Source: Duganella sp. OV510 | GTDB lineage: Bacteria > Pseudomonadota > Gammaproteobacteria > Burkholderiales > Burkholderiaceae_D | NCBI RefSeq assembly: GCF_900100205.1 | Contig: NZ_FNEQ01000007.1 | Coordinates: forward strand, 186,001-250,000 | Length of the DNA: 64,000 nucleotides | Direction: 5' to 3' | In this document: piece after piece, positions 53,602-63,980 of the stretch | How the letters are laid out: every line of letters starts with the position of its first letter | Position numbering within the stretch: the stretch's first letter is position 1 | Position numbers and translations under genes: made by a program | Notes under the pieces: model-generated | Told to the model about the DNA's origin: nothing | The model's database searches: none | The model's input: the letters and a program-made list of their open reading frames with translations, nothing else

Positions 53602-55821
53602 TCAGGTTGACGGCGTAACAGGAATGGCCTTGCCGTTCTGCTGTGCTTCGCGGATCACCTCGCGCAGCGTGCGCTCGGCCACGCGGGTGGCCTCCGCCTG
53701 CTGGCGGCCCAGTTCGCCCATGCGCTGGCCCAGTTCCGCCATCGGCTTGTGCAGCGCGTCCATCTTGCGGCCCAGTTCGCGCGTGGGTTGCTCTGTGGCA
53801 GCCATCTTGCTGGCCAGCGCCGACAGGTCGCGCTGGTAGAGCGCCATCTGCTTGTTCAGCGGCGCCATTTCGGCACGCAGCTGCTCCTGGCGCTCGCGGA
53901 AGCTGCGCAGGTTTTCCTTGCTGGGATTGGCTTCGACCTCGCGTCCGGCCTGCTCCATGCGGCGGCCGACCGCCTCCTGCTGACGGGCGACGCGCTCGAT
54001 CAGGCGCTGCTGCGCTTCCAGTTCCCGCTGCGGGCCGCGTTCGGTGGCGCCGACCAGGCTGTCCATTTCGCGTGCGGCGGCGTCGATTTCCTTGCTGTGC
54101 ACGTCCATCTTGCGGCCCTGCTCGTCCATTAGCGCGCCGATGCGGTTGGGTTCCGCCCATGCCTGGTTGGCCTTGGCCACCAGCGTGGGTTCGTGGATGA
54201 TGTAGGCCTTGCTGCCGTCGCGGAACCAGATGAAGTCGGTGCTGTAGTTGCGGCGCATCTTGTCGACAGCCACCAAGTCGCCACGGCTGGCCGAGACGAT
54301 CATGCGGTCCTGCTTGTGCGGCACCAGCGCATACGACAGGCCGGTGGCGCGGTCGTTGTAATTGAGGCGCTCAAACTTCATGGAGATCGGGGCAGCCGCG
54401 ACTGGTGCGACTTGTGGCGCTGGCAGGACGGGAACCACCGGCGCGACGACCGCGACGTTAGCTGGCTGCAGCATGGTGACCGGGCGCGGTGCGGGCAACT
54501 GCTGTGGCAGCGCAGCCATTGCCGGTGCGGCCAAGGGAGCCGCAGGGGCAGCAGGTGCTGCAAGTGCTACAGGTGCTGCGGGTGCTACCGGTGCTGCGGG
54601 TGCTGCGGGTGCTGCGTGTTCTGCGTGTTCTGCGTGTTCTGCGGGGGCGGCCGGGGCTGGCTTGGCGACGAGTTCTGCGACAGAGGCGGCGTCCGCTGGA
54701 TTGGCCGGGGCGGCTGGATCAGCTGGCGTGACGGGAGCGGCGGCCTCAACCATCATTGGCGAGGCTGGTGGTGCGGGCGGGGCTGGTGGTTGCGGCGTGG
54801 CGTGCGCGTAGAACACTGCGCCGGCGGCGAACAGGCCGGCCAGTGGCACAGCCAATCTCCAGCTGACTGGTTCTACATCCGGGCGCAGCAGGCGTTTAAT
54901 ACGAGACATGAGATTTCCTCCGTGAGCCGCATGGGCTAGTTGTGTTGTATCGAACTGGAACTGATCCAGTTGCGACAGGGCTTGCGCCAGCTTTTGCGGC
55001 TGGCCGAGCATACCCACGGCCAGGTCGTCGGCGATTTGTTCCCGCTCGATCCGTATCCTGCGCGATATAGCCCAAACACTAGGGTGATAGAACAGCACGA
55101 TCTCGATCGCGCTTTGTAGGAGGTTGACCAGATAGTCATGTCGTTTGATATGTGCCAGCTCGTGCGCCAGCAGCGCTTCCAGCAGGTCGGCCGGCATGCC
55201 GGTGACCAGCGCCGCCGGCACCAGCACGATCGGCTTCCAGCAGCCGGCGGTAATCGGGCTGTCGAGCTTGTCGACCACGCCCAGCCGCACATGCTGTTCC
55301 AGGCCGAAGCGGCGCGCCAGCTCGGACAAGCGGCGCTGCCAGTAAGGATTGGTGGTGTATTCGTCCGGCCGCGTGCGGTCCGCAACCCATTTCAGGCCGA
55401 TCGCCAGGCGCAAGGACATCAGCGCCGCGCCCGCCAGCCACAGGCCGACGATCCACGGCAGTTGGCGGCGCATGGTCGCTTGCACGGCATCCAGTGTGCT
55501 GTCGCTGACCAGCGTTGGCAGCGATAGCACGGCAGCGGGGACGCCGCCATCACTGCCAGCAACCACCACAGCCATCGCTGCCTCCTCGCCCGCATCAGCA
55601 TCGGCCAGTTGAACGACAATGCTCGACAACGGCAGTGCGATGCACAGCAGCATGCCGGCGCATGCGACAGCGTAGCGTGTCTGCGGACGCGCCTTGCGCA
55701 GCAGTTGCATGGCCAGCGCCACGCCCCAGCCGATCAGCAGGCCTTGCCAGACGAAATGCAACAGCGCCCAGCCAGTCGCGGGCACAAGTGCTTGCAGCAA
55801 GGGAGTCAGATGTGGGCTCAT
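53602..55821 (-). CDS. M56 family (BlaR1-like) membrane metallopeptidase with low-complexity linker
   Basis: This 739-residue protein has four N-terminal helices and the zinc protease motif HELAH near residue 217, followed by EREQIADDLAV. A fifth helix near residue 335 leads to an Ala/Pro-rich linker (AEHAEHAEHAAPAAP and similar, about residues 350-460), then a soluble, coiled, Gln/Glu/Arg-rich domain to the end. BlaR1-type sensors cleave a BlaI-type repressor, but no penicillin-binding sensor domain and no BlaI gene are present here. No Shine-Dalgarno precedes ATG 55821, and a nested palindrome abuts it. Confidence 0.88.
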   Translation of the reverse strand: MSPHLTPLLQALVPATGWALLHFVWQGLLIGWGVALAMQLLRKARPQTRYAVACAGMLLCIALPLSSIVVQLADADAGEEAAMAVVVAGSDGGVPAAVLSLPTLVSDSTLDAVQATMRRQLPWIVGLWLAGAALMSLRLAIGLKWVADRTRPDEYTTNPYWQRRLSELARRFGLEQHVRLGVVDKLDSPITAGCWKPIVLVPAALVTGMPADLLEALLAHELAHIKRHDYLVNLLQSAIEIVLFYHPSVWAISRRIRIEREQIADDLAVGMLGQPQKLAQALSQLDQFQFDTTQLAHAAHGGNLMSRIKRLLRPDVEPVSWRLAVPLAGLFAAGAVFYAHATPQPPAPPAPPASPMMVEAAAPVTPADPAAPANPADAASVAELVAKPAPAAPAEHAEHAEHAAPAAPAAPVAPAAPVALAAPAAPAAPLAAPAMAALPQQLPAPRPVTMLQPANVAVVAPVVPVLPAPQVAPVAAAPISMKFERLNYNDRATGLSYALVPHKQDRMIVSASRGDLVAVDKMRRNYSTDFIWFRDGSKAYIIHEPTLVAKANQAWAEPNRIGALMDEQGRKMDVHSKEIDAAAREMDSLVGATERGPQRELEAQQRLIERVARQQEAVGRRMEQAGREVEANPSKENLRSFRERQEQLRAEMAPLNKQMALYQRDLSALASKMAATEQPTRELGRKMDALHKPMAELGQRMGELGRQQAEATRVAERTLREVIREAQQNGKAIPVTPST
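54541..54650 (-). repeat. Short-unit low-complexity repeats in the M56 gene
   Basis: Nine-base units of the type GGTGCTGCG, then three TGTTCTGCG units (plus-strand reading), encode the Ala-Pro and Ala-Glu-His repeats of the protein linker. The units are in frame, so slippage would change linker length without breaking the gene. Confidence 0.75.
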
Positions 55822-55875
55822 GGATGTAGAATAAGTTATCTAGATTGCGAAGTCTAGAACTTTTTTTCTACATCC
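55822..55875. promoter_or_regulatory. Nested palindrome upstream of the M56 peptidase gene
   Basis: Outer arms GGATGTAGAA (55822-55831) and TTCTACATCC (55866-55875) are perfect complements. Inner TCTAGA boxes at 55839-55844 and 55853-55858 share the same centre (55848.5). On the minus strand TAGACT, a 17-base spacer and TATTCT could be -35 and -10 boxes ending six bases before the ATG, giving a leaderless transcript. TGTA/TACA half-sites recall BlaI/MecI operators. The operator function is inference. Confidence 0.6.
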
Positions 55876-55888
55876 GTGAGGTGTGCGT

Positions 55889-56995
55889 TTAGTACAGCAC
55901 GACAGAGCGGATCGACTCGCCGCTCTTCATCAGGTCGAAGCCCTGGTTGATATCTTCCAGCTTCAGGCGGTGGGTAATCAGGTCGTCGATATTGAGTTTG
56001 CCTTCCATGTACCAGTCAACAATCTTCGGCACATCGGTACGGCCACGGGCGCCGCCAAAGGCCGAGCCTTTCCACTCGCGGCCAGTCACCAGCTGGAACG
56101 GGCGGGTGGAGATTTCCTGGCCAGCCGCCGCCACGCCGATGATGATCGACTTGCCCCAGCCTTTGTGGCAGCACTCCAGCGCCTGGCGCATCAGCGTGGT
56201 GTTGCCGACGCACTCGAAGCTGTAATCGGCGCCGCCGTCGGTCAGCTGGATAATGTGGTCCACCACGTTTTCCACTTCATTCGGATTGATGAAATGCGTC
56301 ATGCCGAACTTGCGCGCCATTTCCTGACGGGCCGGATTGATATCCACACCGATGATCTTGTCGGCGCCCACCATCTTGGCCGCCTGAATCACGTTCAGAC
56401 CGATGCCGCCCAGGCCGAACACCACCACATTCGCGCCCGCTTCGACCTTGGCGGTGAACAGCACCGCGCCCACGCCGGTGGTGACGCCACAACCGATGTA
56501 GCAAACTTTATCGAACGGCGCATCTTCGCGGATCTTGGCCAGTGCGATTTCCGGCACCACGATGTAATTGGAGAAGGTCGACGTGCCCATGTAGTGATAG
56601 ATAGGCTTGCCGTCAATGGAGAAGCGGCTGGTCGCATCCGGCATCAGGCCCTTGCCCTGCGTGGAACGGATCGACTGGCACAGATTGGTTTTCTGCGACA
56701 GGCAGAATTTGCACTGGCGGCACTCCGGCGTGTACAGCGGAATGACGTGGTCGTCCTTCTTCAGCGATTTGACGCCGGGGCCGACATCCACCACGATGCC
56801 TGCGCCTTCATGGCCCAGGATCGCCGGGAAGATCCCTTCCGGATCGGCGCCGGACAAGGTGTAGTAATCGGTATGGCAGATGCCGGTGGCCTTGATTTCC
56901 ACCAGCACTTCGCCTTCGCGCGGGCCGCCCAGCTCGACTTCTTCAATGGTCAGGGGCTTGCCCGCTTGCCAGGCAACGGCTGCTTTGGTTTTCAT
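55889..56995 (-). CDS. frmA: S-(hydroxymethyl)glutathione dehydrogenase (class III alcohol dehydrogenase)
   Basis: This 368-residue zinc alcohol dehydrogenase has the catalytic Cys in GICHTDYYTLSG and structural-zinc cysteines in CRQCKFCLSQKTNLC. The NAD motif is GLGGIGLNVIQAA, and the class III signature region is GREWKGSAFGGARGR. It oxidises the glutathione adduct of formaldehyde, detoxifying it. AAAGGA precedes ATG 56995. No frmR or esterase frmB gene is adjacent; the Gfo/Idh/MocA gene lies upstream on the same strand. Confidence 0.95.
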   Translation of the reverse strand: MKTKAAVAWQAGKPLTIEEVELGGPREGEVLVEIKATGICHTDYYTLSGADPEGIFPAILGHEGAGIVVDVGPGVKSLKKDDHVIPLYTPECRQCKFCLSQKTNLCQSIRSTQGKGLMPDATSRFSIDGKPIYHYMGTSTFSNYIVVPEIALAKIREDAPFDKVCYIGCGVTTGVGAVLFTAKVEAGANVVVFGLGGIGLNVIQAAKMVGADKIIGVDINPARQEMARKFGMTHFINPNEVENVVDHIIQLTDGGADYSFECVGNTTLMRQALECCHKGWGKSIIIGVAAAGQEISTRPFQLVTGREWKGSAFGGARGRTDVPKIVDWYMEGKLNIDDLITHRLKLEDINQGFDLMKSGESIRSVVLY

Positions 56996-57031
56996 GATAT
57001 TCCTTTCGCGTTGGAACATCATGATAACAAA

Positions 57032-57961
57032 TCAGTCGTGGAAAGCGTCCACCACTTTACGCTGGCCCAGCATGAAGGCGTCGGCCACGTGACGCAGCGG
57101 CGCCACATCGACATCCGACTTGCCGGCGCGGATGATCTCGGCGAAGCGCTGGTACAGCGATGGGTACTCGGCTTCCTTCTCCAGCTGCTGTTCGGCGCCG
57201 TTGATCCACAGGCGCGCGCCGCCGTCGGCCAGCTTGACTTCGCCCTTGGCGGTGGTGACGACGATATCCCAGCTTTGCTTGCCGGTCTGGCGCCAGTCGA
57301 ATTCGGCATGCACCTTGATACCATCAGCATCCTGGAAGTGCAGGTCGGCGCCGATCGGTGCGTCGCGGTTTTCCGGGAATTCCAGCGCGGCCCTGGTCAG
57401 GAATACCGCCGCTGGCAGGATTTCGGTGACGATCGACAGCGCGTTGATGCCCGGATCGAACACGCCCAGGCCGCCCGCCTGCCAGATCCAGTCCTGGTTC
57501 GGGTGCCACTGGCGCACGTCTTCTTTCCAGATCACGTGCATTGCGGTGGGCTTTTCGACCGCCAGATACGCCTTGGCCGGCTGCACGCCAGGTGCATAGC
57601 GCGAATGCCAGCTGGCGAACAGGCTGACGCCCTGCTCTGCTGCAAAGGCTTCCAGGTCAGCCACTTCCGACAGCGTGGCGCCCGGCGGTTTTTCCAGGAA
57701 TACGTGCTTGCCGGCGGCTAGCGCCTTGCGCGCGGCGGCATAGCGGTATTGCGGCGGCATGCACAGCGAGACGGCTTCAATGTCCGGACGCGCTTCCAGC
57801 ATCGCTTCGATGGTCGGGAAGCTCGGCACCTTGTCGATGGTGTTGTTGCGGCTGGCGGTCGCGACCAGCGCGTAATCGCCATTGGCGGTAATGGCTGGCA
57901 AGTGCTGGTCGTAAACGATCTTGCCCACGCCGACGATGGCGAGTTTGATAGGTGACGTCAT
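57032..57961 (-). CDS. Gfo/Idh/MocA family oxidoreductase, galactose 1-dehydrogenase-like
   Basis: This 309-residue NAD(P) sugar dehydrogenase has the Rossmann start KLAIVGVGKIVYDQHLPAI and the conserved EKPPGATLSE motif near residue 93. ASWHSRYAPGVQPAKAYL follows near residue 115, which resembles D-galactose 1-dehydrogenases of Pseudomonas type. The exact sugar is not proven. It lies upstream of frmA on the same strand with a 36-base gap; a joint transcript is possible but no metabolic link is obvious. Confidence 0.82.
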   Translation of the reverse strand: MTSPIKLAIVGVGKIVYDQHLPAITANGDYALVATASRNNTIDKVPSFPTIEAMLEARPDIEAVSLCMPPQYRYAAARKALAAGKHVFLEKPPGATLSEVADLEAFAAEQGVSLFASWHSRYAPGVQPAKAYLAVEKPTAMHVIWKEDVRQWHPNQDWIWQAGGLGVFDPGINALSIVTEILPAAVFLTRAALEFPENRDAPIGADLHFQDADGIKVHAEFDWRQTGKQSWDIVVTTAKGEVKLADGGARLWINGAEQQLEKEAEYPSLYQRFAEIIRAGKSDVDVAPLRHVADAFMLGQRKVVDAFHD

Positions 57962-58063
57962 CTGTGTGTGTCCTGTTTGAGTTGATCCGGCAGACTATCA
58001 CTTCCGCCAGTCACGCAACAAGATCAGAGCAGCGTCACCTTGTATTTATTATCAATAACGCGA

Positions 58064-58516
58064 TTATTGGGGTTCAACCGGCATCGCAGGGCCGACGCCC
58101 AGCAGGTCGGACACCGTGCGCCACAGCTGGCGCGGCGAGGTCCATGGTTTCGGCAGGAAGGCGCTGCCGGCGTTGTGCTGTTCCGGATGGCGTGCCGAAT
58201 ACATCAGCACACGGGCTTCCGCCTGCAACACGCGCACTTCCGGCAGCAGGTCGGTACCGTCGCCATCCGGCAGGTCCGGATCCAGCACCACCAGCGCGAA
58301 TTTTTCAGTGCGCAGCAATTCCTGCGCGGCAGCCAGCGTCGGCACGTGGGTCACTTGCGTTTCCGGCACCAGCAAGGCGGCCAGCACCAGTGCCGAGTCG
58401 TGGTCGCTGTCGATGTGCAGCACACGCGGCGCGGTGGCAAAGATGGAAAAACCGATGGCGCCACCGGTTGCTACGGTGAACGGGCGATAGGTGCTGCTGG
58501 GCAGATCGTTGGTCAT
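58064..58516 (-). CDS. Single-domain response regulator receiver protein
   Basis: This 150-residue protein is one receiver domain with an N-terminal extension of about 28 residues. The acidic pair is HIDSDHD, the phospho-acceptor Asp is in VVLDPDLPDGDG, the switch Ser is in VLMYSARH and the Lys is in FLPKPW. No output domain follows, so it probably signals by protein contact or phosphotransfer. No histidine kinase is nearby. A weak CAATAA/TTATTG hairpin spans its stop codon at 58053-58069. Confidence 0.82.
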   Translation of the reverse strand: MTNDLPSSTYRPFTVATGGAIGFSIFATAPRVLHIDSDHDSALVLAALLVPETQVTHVPTLAAAQELLRTEKFALVVLDPDLPDGDGTDLLPEVRVLQAEARVLMYSARHPEQHNAGSAFLPKPWTSPRQLWRTVSDLLGVGPAMPVEPQ

Positions 58517-58724
58517 GGCTGTCTCCGCTTGGAAAGCTCACTGCAAGCTCGGCGGAGTTGGGCCGAAGGAATCGGGGGGTGGCGCAGGGTACAGGCGCTC
58601 ATTGAGACGACAGGCGCAGATTGGGGCCCTGTCGCTGCTGAGGCAGGCAGATAAGATTTATCCGCCGCTCAGACAGTAGTGTATAACAAAAATGCCTTAA
58701 GACAAGAAAAATTGCCTTGGACGT

Positions 58725-59357
58725 TTACTTTTTCAGACGATGGTTGAATGCAGCATGCAAGCTGTTGAGCGTCTCTTCAGCCGCCAGCAACTGGTCCGCC
58801 ACCTCGTTGACCTTGCGGCGGTTGGAGCGGGCGTGATCGCGCAGCACCTCGAACGCGGTGTTGCGGTCGGTCTGGAATTTGCACATCAACAGGCCCACGG
58901 CCAGGCTGGTTTCGCGGCCGGCGGCCAGTGCGGCATTCAGGTTCAGCTCGGTGCGGCGCAGTTGACGGATTTCGTCGGCGCGCGCCAGGCCGGCGGCAAA
59001 CGCCGGCATCAGCTGTTTCTCATCGACCGGCTTGACCAGGAAGCCCACCGCGCCGTACGAGGCGGCCTGCTTGCCGGCGTCGGCATCGCCACGGCCGGAC
59101 AGGAACATGAACGGCACCGAGCTGGTGGCGTGCAGTTGCTTGGCCAGTTCCAGGCCATTCATGCCGGGCATGTGGATGTCGAGCAGGGCCAGGTCGGGTT
59201 CGCGCTGGGCAATCAGTTGCAGGGCTTGCTCTGCCGAGGATGCCTTGGCGACGTCGTAGCCGGCATGGCCGAGCACTTCGCCGAGGAAGTCGAGCAGCAG
59301 GGGATCGTCATCGACGATGAGAATCAGGCGCTTCGGGCTGATAGAGGATAAAGGCAT
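58725..59357 (-). CDS. Response regulator with ANTAR RNA-binding domain
   Basis: This 210-residue protein has a receiver domain (residues 10-125: LIVDDDPLLLDFLGEVLG, phospho-acceptor in LALLDIHMPGMNG, Lys in FLVKPVDEK), then a short helix. A C-terminal ANTAR domain follows (SLAVGLLMCKFQTDRNTAFE, then LRDHARSNRRKVNEVADQLL). ANTAR domains bind paired hairpins in leader RNA and cause antitermination, as in NasT and AmiR. The sensor and the target RNAs are not visible here. It is unlinked to the receiver protein encoded at 58064 except by neighbourhood. Confidence 0.92.
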   Translation of the reverse strand: MPLSSISPKRLILIVDDDPLLLDFLGEVLGHAGYDVAKASSAEQALQLIAQREPDLALLDIHMPGMNGLELAKQLHATSSVPFMFLSGRGDADAGKQAASYGAVGFLVKPVDEKQLMPAFAAGLARADEIRQLRRTELNLNAALAAGRETSLAVGLLMCKFQTDRNTAFEVLRDHARSNRRKVNEVADQLLAAEETLNSLHAAFNHRLKK

Positions 59358-59392
59358 AGGGTCGGCAACCTTGGGCTAATACTAACGGCCCC

Positions 59393-59398
59393 ATTATA
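59393..59398 (-). promoter_or_regulatory. Candidate -10 box for the ANTAR regulator gene
   Basis: On the minus strand a perfect TATAAT lies 36 bases upstream of ATG 59357. A TTGAAG hexamer lies 19 bases further upstream, slightly too far for an ideal sigma-70 promoter. The position just beyond thiE means this gene is probably transcribed apart from the thiamine operon. Confidence 0.45.
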
Positions 59399-59428
59399 AA
59401 GCCGAAAACCGTCCACACTTCAAGCGTT

Positions 59429-60046
59429 TTATTGCTGCTTGAAAAGCGTATTGAACTCGACGACCGCCCGCGCCACACTTTCAGCTTGATAGATGCTGCT
59501 GATCGCGGCCACCATATTGGCGCCGCGCGCGACCAGCGGCGCGGCGTTTTGCGGCGTCATGCCGCCGATGACGACCGTGGGCACACGGATGACTGCGCTA
59601 GCCTGGCCGAGGATGGCGGGAGGCGTGGTGACAGCGTATTTTTTTACGCGCGAAGGATAGAAGCCGCCGAAGGCGACGTAGCTGGCGCCGGCCTGCTGCG
59701 CTTGTATCGCGCGCGGCAGGTCGCCGTAGCAGGAAGCGCCGATGAGTTTGCCGGCACCGAGTTGCGCGCGGACGGCGGCGACTTCAGCGTCGGTGCCGCC
59801 GAGATGCACGCCATCGGCGTCCAGCTGTGCGCACAGGTCGACATGGTCGTTGATGATGAACGGCACCTTGTAGCGGCGGCACAAGGCCTGCAAAGCGGCG
59901 GCCTGCTCCGCGCGCATTGCCGGGCTGGCGTCCTTGTGGCGGTATTGCAGCAATGCGATGTGGCCGGCTTGCATGGCTTGCTCGCTGAGGTGCAGCAGGC
60001 GGTCGGTGTCGTCCCAGTTGGGCGTGACGAGGTAGAGTCCTTGCAT
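59429..60046 (-). CDS. thiE: Thiamine phosphate synthase
   Basis: This 205-residue TIM-barrel enzyme has the segments LQYRHKDAS (pyrophosphate site), INDHVDLCAQLDADGVHLGG and FYPSRVKKYAV. It joins HMP diphosphate and the thiazole phosphate to make thiamine monophosphate. It is the last gene of thiC-thiS-thiG-thiD-thiE and lies 15 bases after thiD. Length is normal. Confidence 0.93.
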   Translation of the reverse strand: MQGLYLVTPNWDDTDRLLHLSEQAMQAGHIALLQYRHKDASPAMRAEQAAALQALCRRYKVPFIINDHVDLCAQLDADGVHLGGTDAEVAAVRAQLGAGKLIGASCYGDLPRAIQAQQAGASYVAFGGFYPSRVKKYAVTTPPAILGQASAVIRVPTVVIGGMTPQNAAPLVARGANMVAAISSIYQAESVARAVVEFNTLFKQQ

Positions 60047-60061
60047 GGTGTGTTCCTTGGT

Positions 60062-60901
60062 TTAACGTAAGGGGATGCGCTGGCCTGATGCGATGGCGTA
60101 GGCGTCGCGCAGCGCGTGGTAGACGTAGTGTTGGGCGTGCTCCAGCGCCACTGCGGTCGGCATGCCAAGTGCGAGCTGGCCGGCGATGGCTGCTGCCAGC
60201 GTGCAGCCGCTGCCGTGAAAGGCGCCATCCAGACGGGGCCAGCGCCATGCACGTGGCGCGTCCGGGCCATGCCAGCGGTTGACTACCTCGTCGCCCTCGC
60301 CATGGCCACCGGTGATGAGAACGTGGCGGCAGCCGCGTGCGCGCAGGATGGCTGCTTGCTCGTCGGCTCGGGTGGCGCCGGTGAGTGCCTGTGCTTCGGG
60401 GCCGTTAGGCGTGAGCACGGTGGTCAGCGGCAGCAACGGCGCCAACGCCAGCATGGCATCGTCGCGCGACAGCAAGTCGCCATGGCCGCTGGCCAGCACA
60501 GGATCAAGCACCACCGGCAGGTCGTGCAGCACCGTCTGCCGGCGTTCGCGGAGCCAGGTGATGAACCCGGCGATTGCTTGTGCGTTGGCGGCGCTGCCGG
60601 TGATGCCGATCTTGATCGCGGCGATCGCGATCTTATCGGCCAGGGCGCGGGCCTGGCGCAGCACCAGTTCCGCGTCCACCGGCTGCACGCCATACACGCG
60701 GTCATTGTCCTGCACTGTCAGCGCCGTGCAGACAGTCAGCGCATGCGCGCCCTGCCCGGCAATCGCCTGCAGATCCGCCGTCAAGCCGGCGCCGCCGGAC
60801 GGATCGAGCCCGGCAAACACCAGCACGCACGGCCGCTCCTCGGCGGCGACGGCAACGCCGGCCGCCGCCATCCCGCGCGATGACGATGCGCCGGGCGACA
60901 T
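60062..60901 (-). CDS. thiD: Hydroxymethylpyrimidine/phosphomethylpyrimidine kinase
   Basis: This 279-residue ribokinase-fold enzyme has FAGLDPSGGAGLTADLQAIA near the N-terminus, the VLDPVLASGHGD segment and the anion-hole motif DGAFHGSGCTLAAAIA near the end. It makes HMP diphosphate for ThiE. ATG 60901 overlaps the thiG stop by one base (TGATG); an internal ATG ten codons later would also give an intact domain. The N-terminal 20 residues are poorly conserved. Confidence 0.9.
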   Translation of the reverse strand: MSPGASSSRGMAAAGVAVAAEERPCVLVFAGLDPSGGAGLTADLQAIAGQGAHALTVCTALTVQDNDRVYGVQPVDAELVLRQARALADKIAIAAIKIGITGSAANAQAIAGFITWLRERRQTVLHDLPVVLDPVLASGHGDLLSRDDAMLALAPLLPLTTVLTPNGPEAQALTGATRADEQAAILRARGCRHVLITGGHGEGDEVVNRWHGPDAPRAWRWPRLDGAFHGSGCTLAAAIAGQLALGMPTAVALEHAQHYVYHALRDAYAIASGQRIPLR

Positions 60902-61680
60902 CACGCCAGCCGGCCGGCCATCGGCGACGATGGCGAGGCAGCGAACTTGCGCGGAATACGCCCCGCCAGATAAGCCTCGCGGCCTGCCTGCACGCCCAGC
61001 TTCATGGCTCGCGCCATGCGCACCGGGTCCTGCGCGCCAGCGATGGCAGTGTTCATCAACACGCCATCGCAGCCCAGCTCCATCGCAATCGCCGCATCCG
61101 ACGCCGTGCCCACACCCGCATCCACCAGCACCGGCACCTGCGATTGCTCGATAATCAGCGACAGGTTCCACGGATTCAGGATGCCCATGCCGGAGCCGAT
61201 CAGCGACGCCAGCGGCATCACCGCCACGCAGCCGATATCTTCCAGCATGCGCGCCTGGATCGGATCATCGCTGCAATACACCATCACATCGAAACCATCC
61301 TTCACCAGCTCGCGTGCGGCGACCAGGGTCTCAGGCATGTTGGGGAACAAGGTCTTCTCATCGCCCAGCACCTCCAGCTTCACCAGCTTATGCCCGTTCA
61401 GCAGTTCGCGCGCCATCTGCAAGGTGTAGACCGCATCCTTCGCCGTGTAGCAGCCAGCGGTATTCGGCAGGATGGTGTACTGGGACGGCGGCAGCACATC
61501 CAGCAACGATGGCGCCTTCGGATCCTGGCCGATATTCACGCGGCGGATCGCCACCGTAATAATCTCCGCCTCGGCGGCATCGGTCGCCTCGCGGGTCTGC
61601 TGCAAATCCTTGTACTTGCCGCTACCAACCAGCAAACGCGATTGATACGTTTTGCCTGCAATTTTCAATACATCATTCAT
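60901..61680 (-). CDS. thiG: Thiazole synthase
   Basis: This 259-residue TIM-barrel enzyme has the Schiff-base lysine in VKLEVLGDEKTLFP and the phosphate loop LVDAGVGTASDAAIAMELG. It starts MNDVLKIAGKTYQSRLLVGS. It builds the thiazole ring from ThiS thiocarboxylate, DXP and a glycine imine. DXP comes from dxs, which is encoded in this window. ATG 61680 was chosen by family start; the open frame runs on into the thiS region. Confidence 0.94.
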   Translation of the reverse strand: MNDVLKIAGKTYQSRLLVGSGKYKDLQQTREATDAAEAEIITVAIRRVNIGQDPKAPSLLDVLPPSQYTILPNTAGCYTAKDAVYTLQMARELLNGHKLVKLEVLGDEKTLFPNMPETLVAARELVKDGFDVMVYCSDDPIQARMLEDIGCVAVMPLASLIGSGMGILNPWNLSLIIEQSQVPVLVDAGVGTASDAAIAMELGCDGVLMNTAIAGAQDPVRMARAMKLGVQAGREAYLAGRIPRKFAASPSSPMAGRLA

Positions 61681-61693
61681 CTCACATCTCCAA

Positions 61694-61897
61694 TCAGCCG
61701 CCACCGATGGCGCGCACAATATCCACTTTATCCTGCGCCTGCAGGACGCGTTCCGGCCACTGCTGGCGCGGTACCACGGCGCGGTTGACCGCCAGCGCCA
61801 GCGCCTGGCCGCCCAGTTCCAGCGCATCCACCAGCTGGTGCAAGGTCTGCTGCGCCGGCACGCGGTGCGGCGCGCCATTCAATTCGATCTCAATCAT
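61694..61897 (-). CDS. thiS: Sulfur carrier protein ThiS
   Basis: This 67-residue ubiquitin-fold protein ends in the required Gly-Gly tail (VRAIGGG, one glycine longer than usual). The start MIEIELNGAPHRVPAQQTL fits the family. Its C-terminal glycine is adenylated and converted to a thiocarboxylate that donates sulfur to ThiG. It lies between thiC (three-base gap) and thiG. The extra glycine is worth checking for processing. Confidence 0.9.
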   Translation of the reverse strand: MIEIELNGAPHRVPAQQTLHQLVDALELGGQALALAVNRAVVPRQQWPERVLQAQDKVDIVRAIGGG

Positions 61898-61900
61898 GAT

Positions 61901-63784
<1,884 letters not shown>

Positions 63785-63867
63785 TTGGCTCCTTTGTTGG
63801 GCTACAGGAGCCAGCAAAGGAGGTTGGACGACCACCTGCACCATCGGTGCGCGGCAGACATCCTAAG

Positions 63868-63947
63868 CTTCCCTTCGCTGGCATTATCCAGATCAGGTTC
63901 GGAGGGTATTTCTCACCCGCGTCGCTCACACGACGCAGGACCCCTAG
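63868..63947 (-). promoter_or_regulatory. TPP riboswitch (THI element)
   Basis: On the minus strand the RNA reads GGTGAGAAATACCC, then GAACCTGATCTGGATAATGC, then CAGCGAAGGGA. These are the conserved thiamine pyrophosphate aptamer core and its 3' closing strand. It lies 84 bases upstream of the thiC ATG. When TPP is abundant the operon is turned down, by a terminator or by masking the ribosome binding site; which is not clear from the sequence. Confidence 0.95.
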
Positions 63948-63974
63948 CGTTTGCCACCTTGCGGCAGCGCGACG

Positions 63975-63980
63975 ATTATA
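63975..63980 (-). promoter_or_regulatory. Candidate -10 box of the thiamine operon
   Basis: TATAAT reads on the minus strand 28 bases before the riboswitch core. The matching -35 box would lie at or just beyond the window edge and cannot be judged. The placement suits transcription starting just upstream of the THI element. Confidence 0.5.

Noticed and set aside
54362..54811. A plus-strand open frame encoding Gly/Ala/Thr/Cys-rich repeats
   Set aside because: It only reflects the opposite reading of the Ala-Pro linker repeats of the M56 gene and has no start context.
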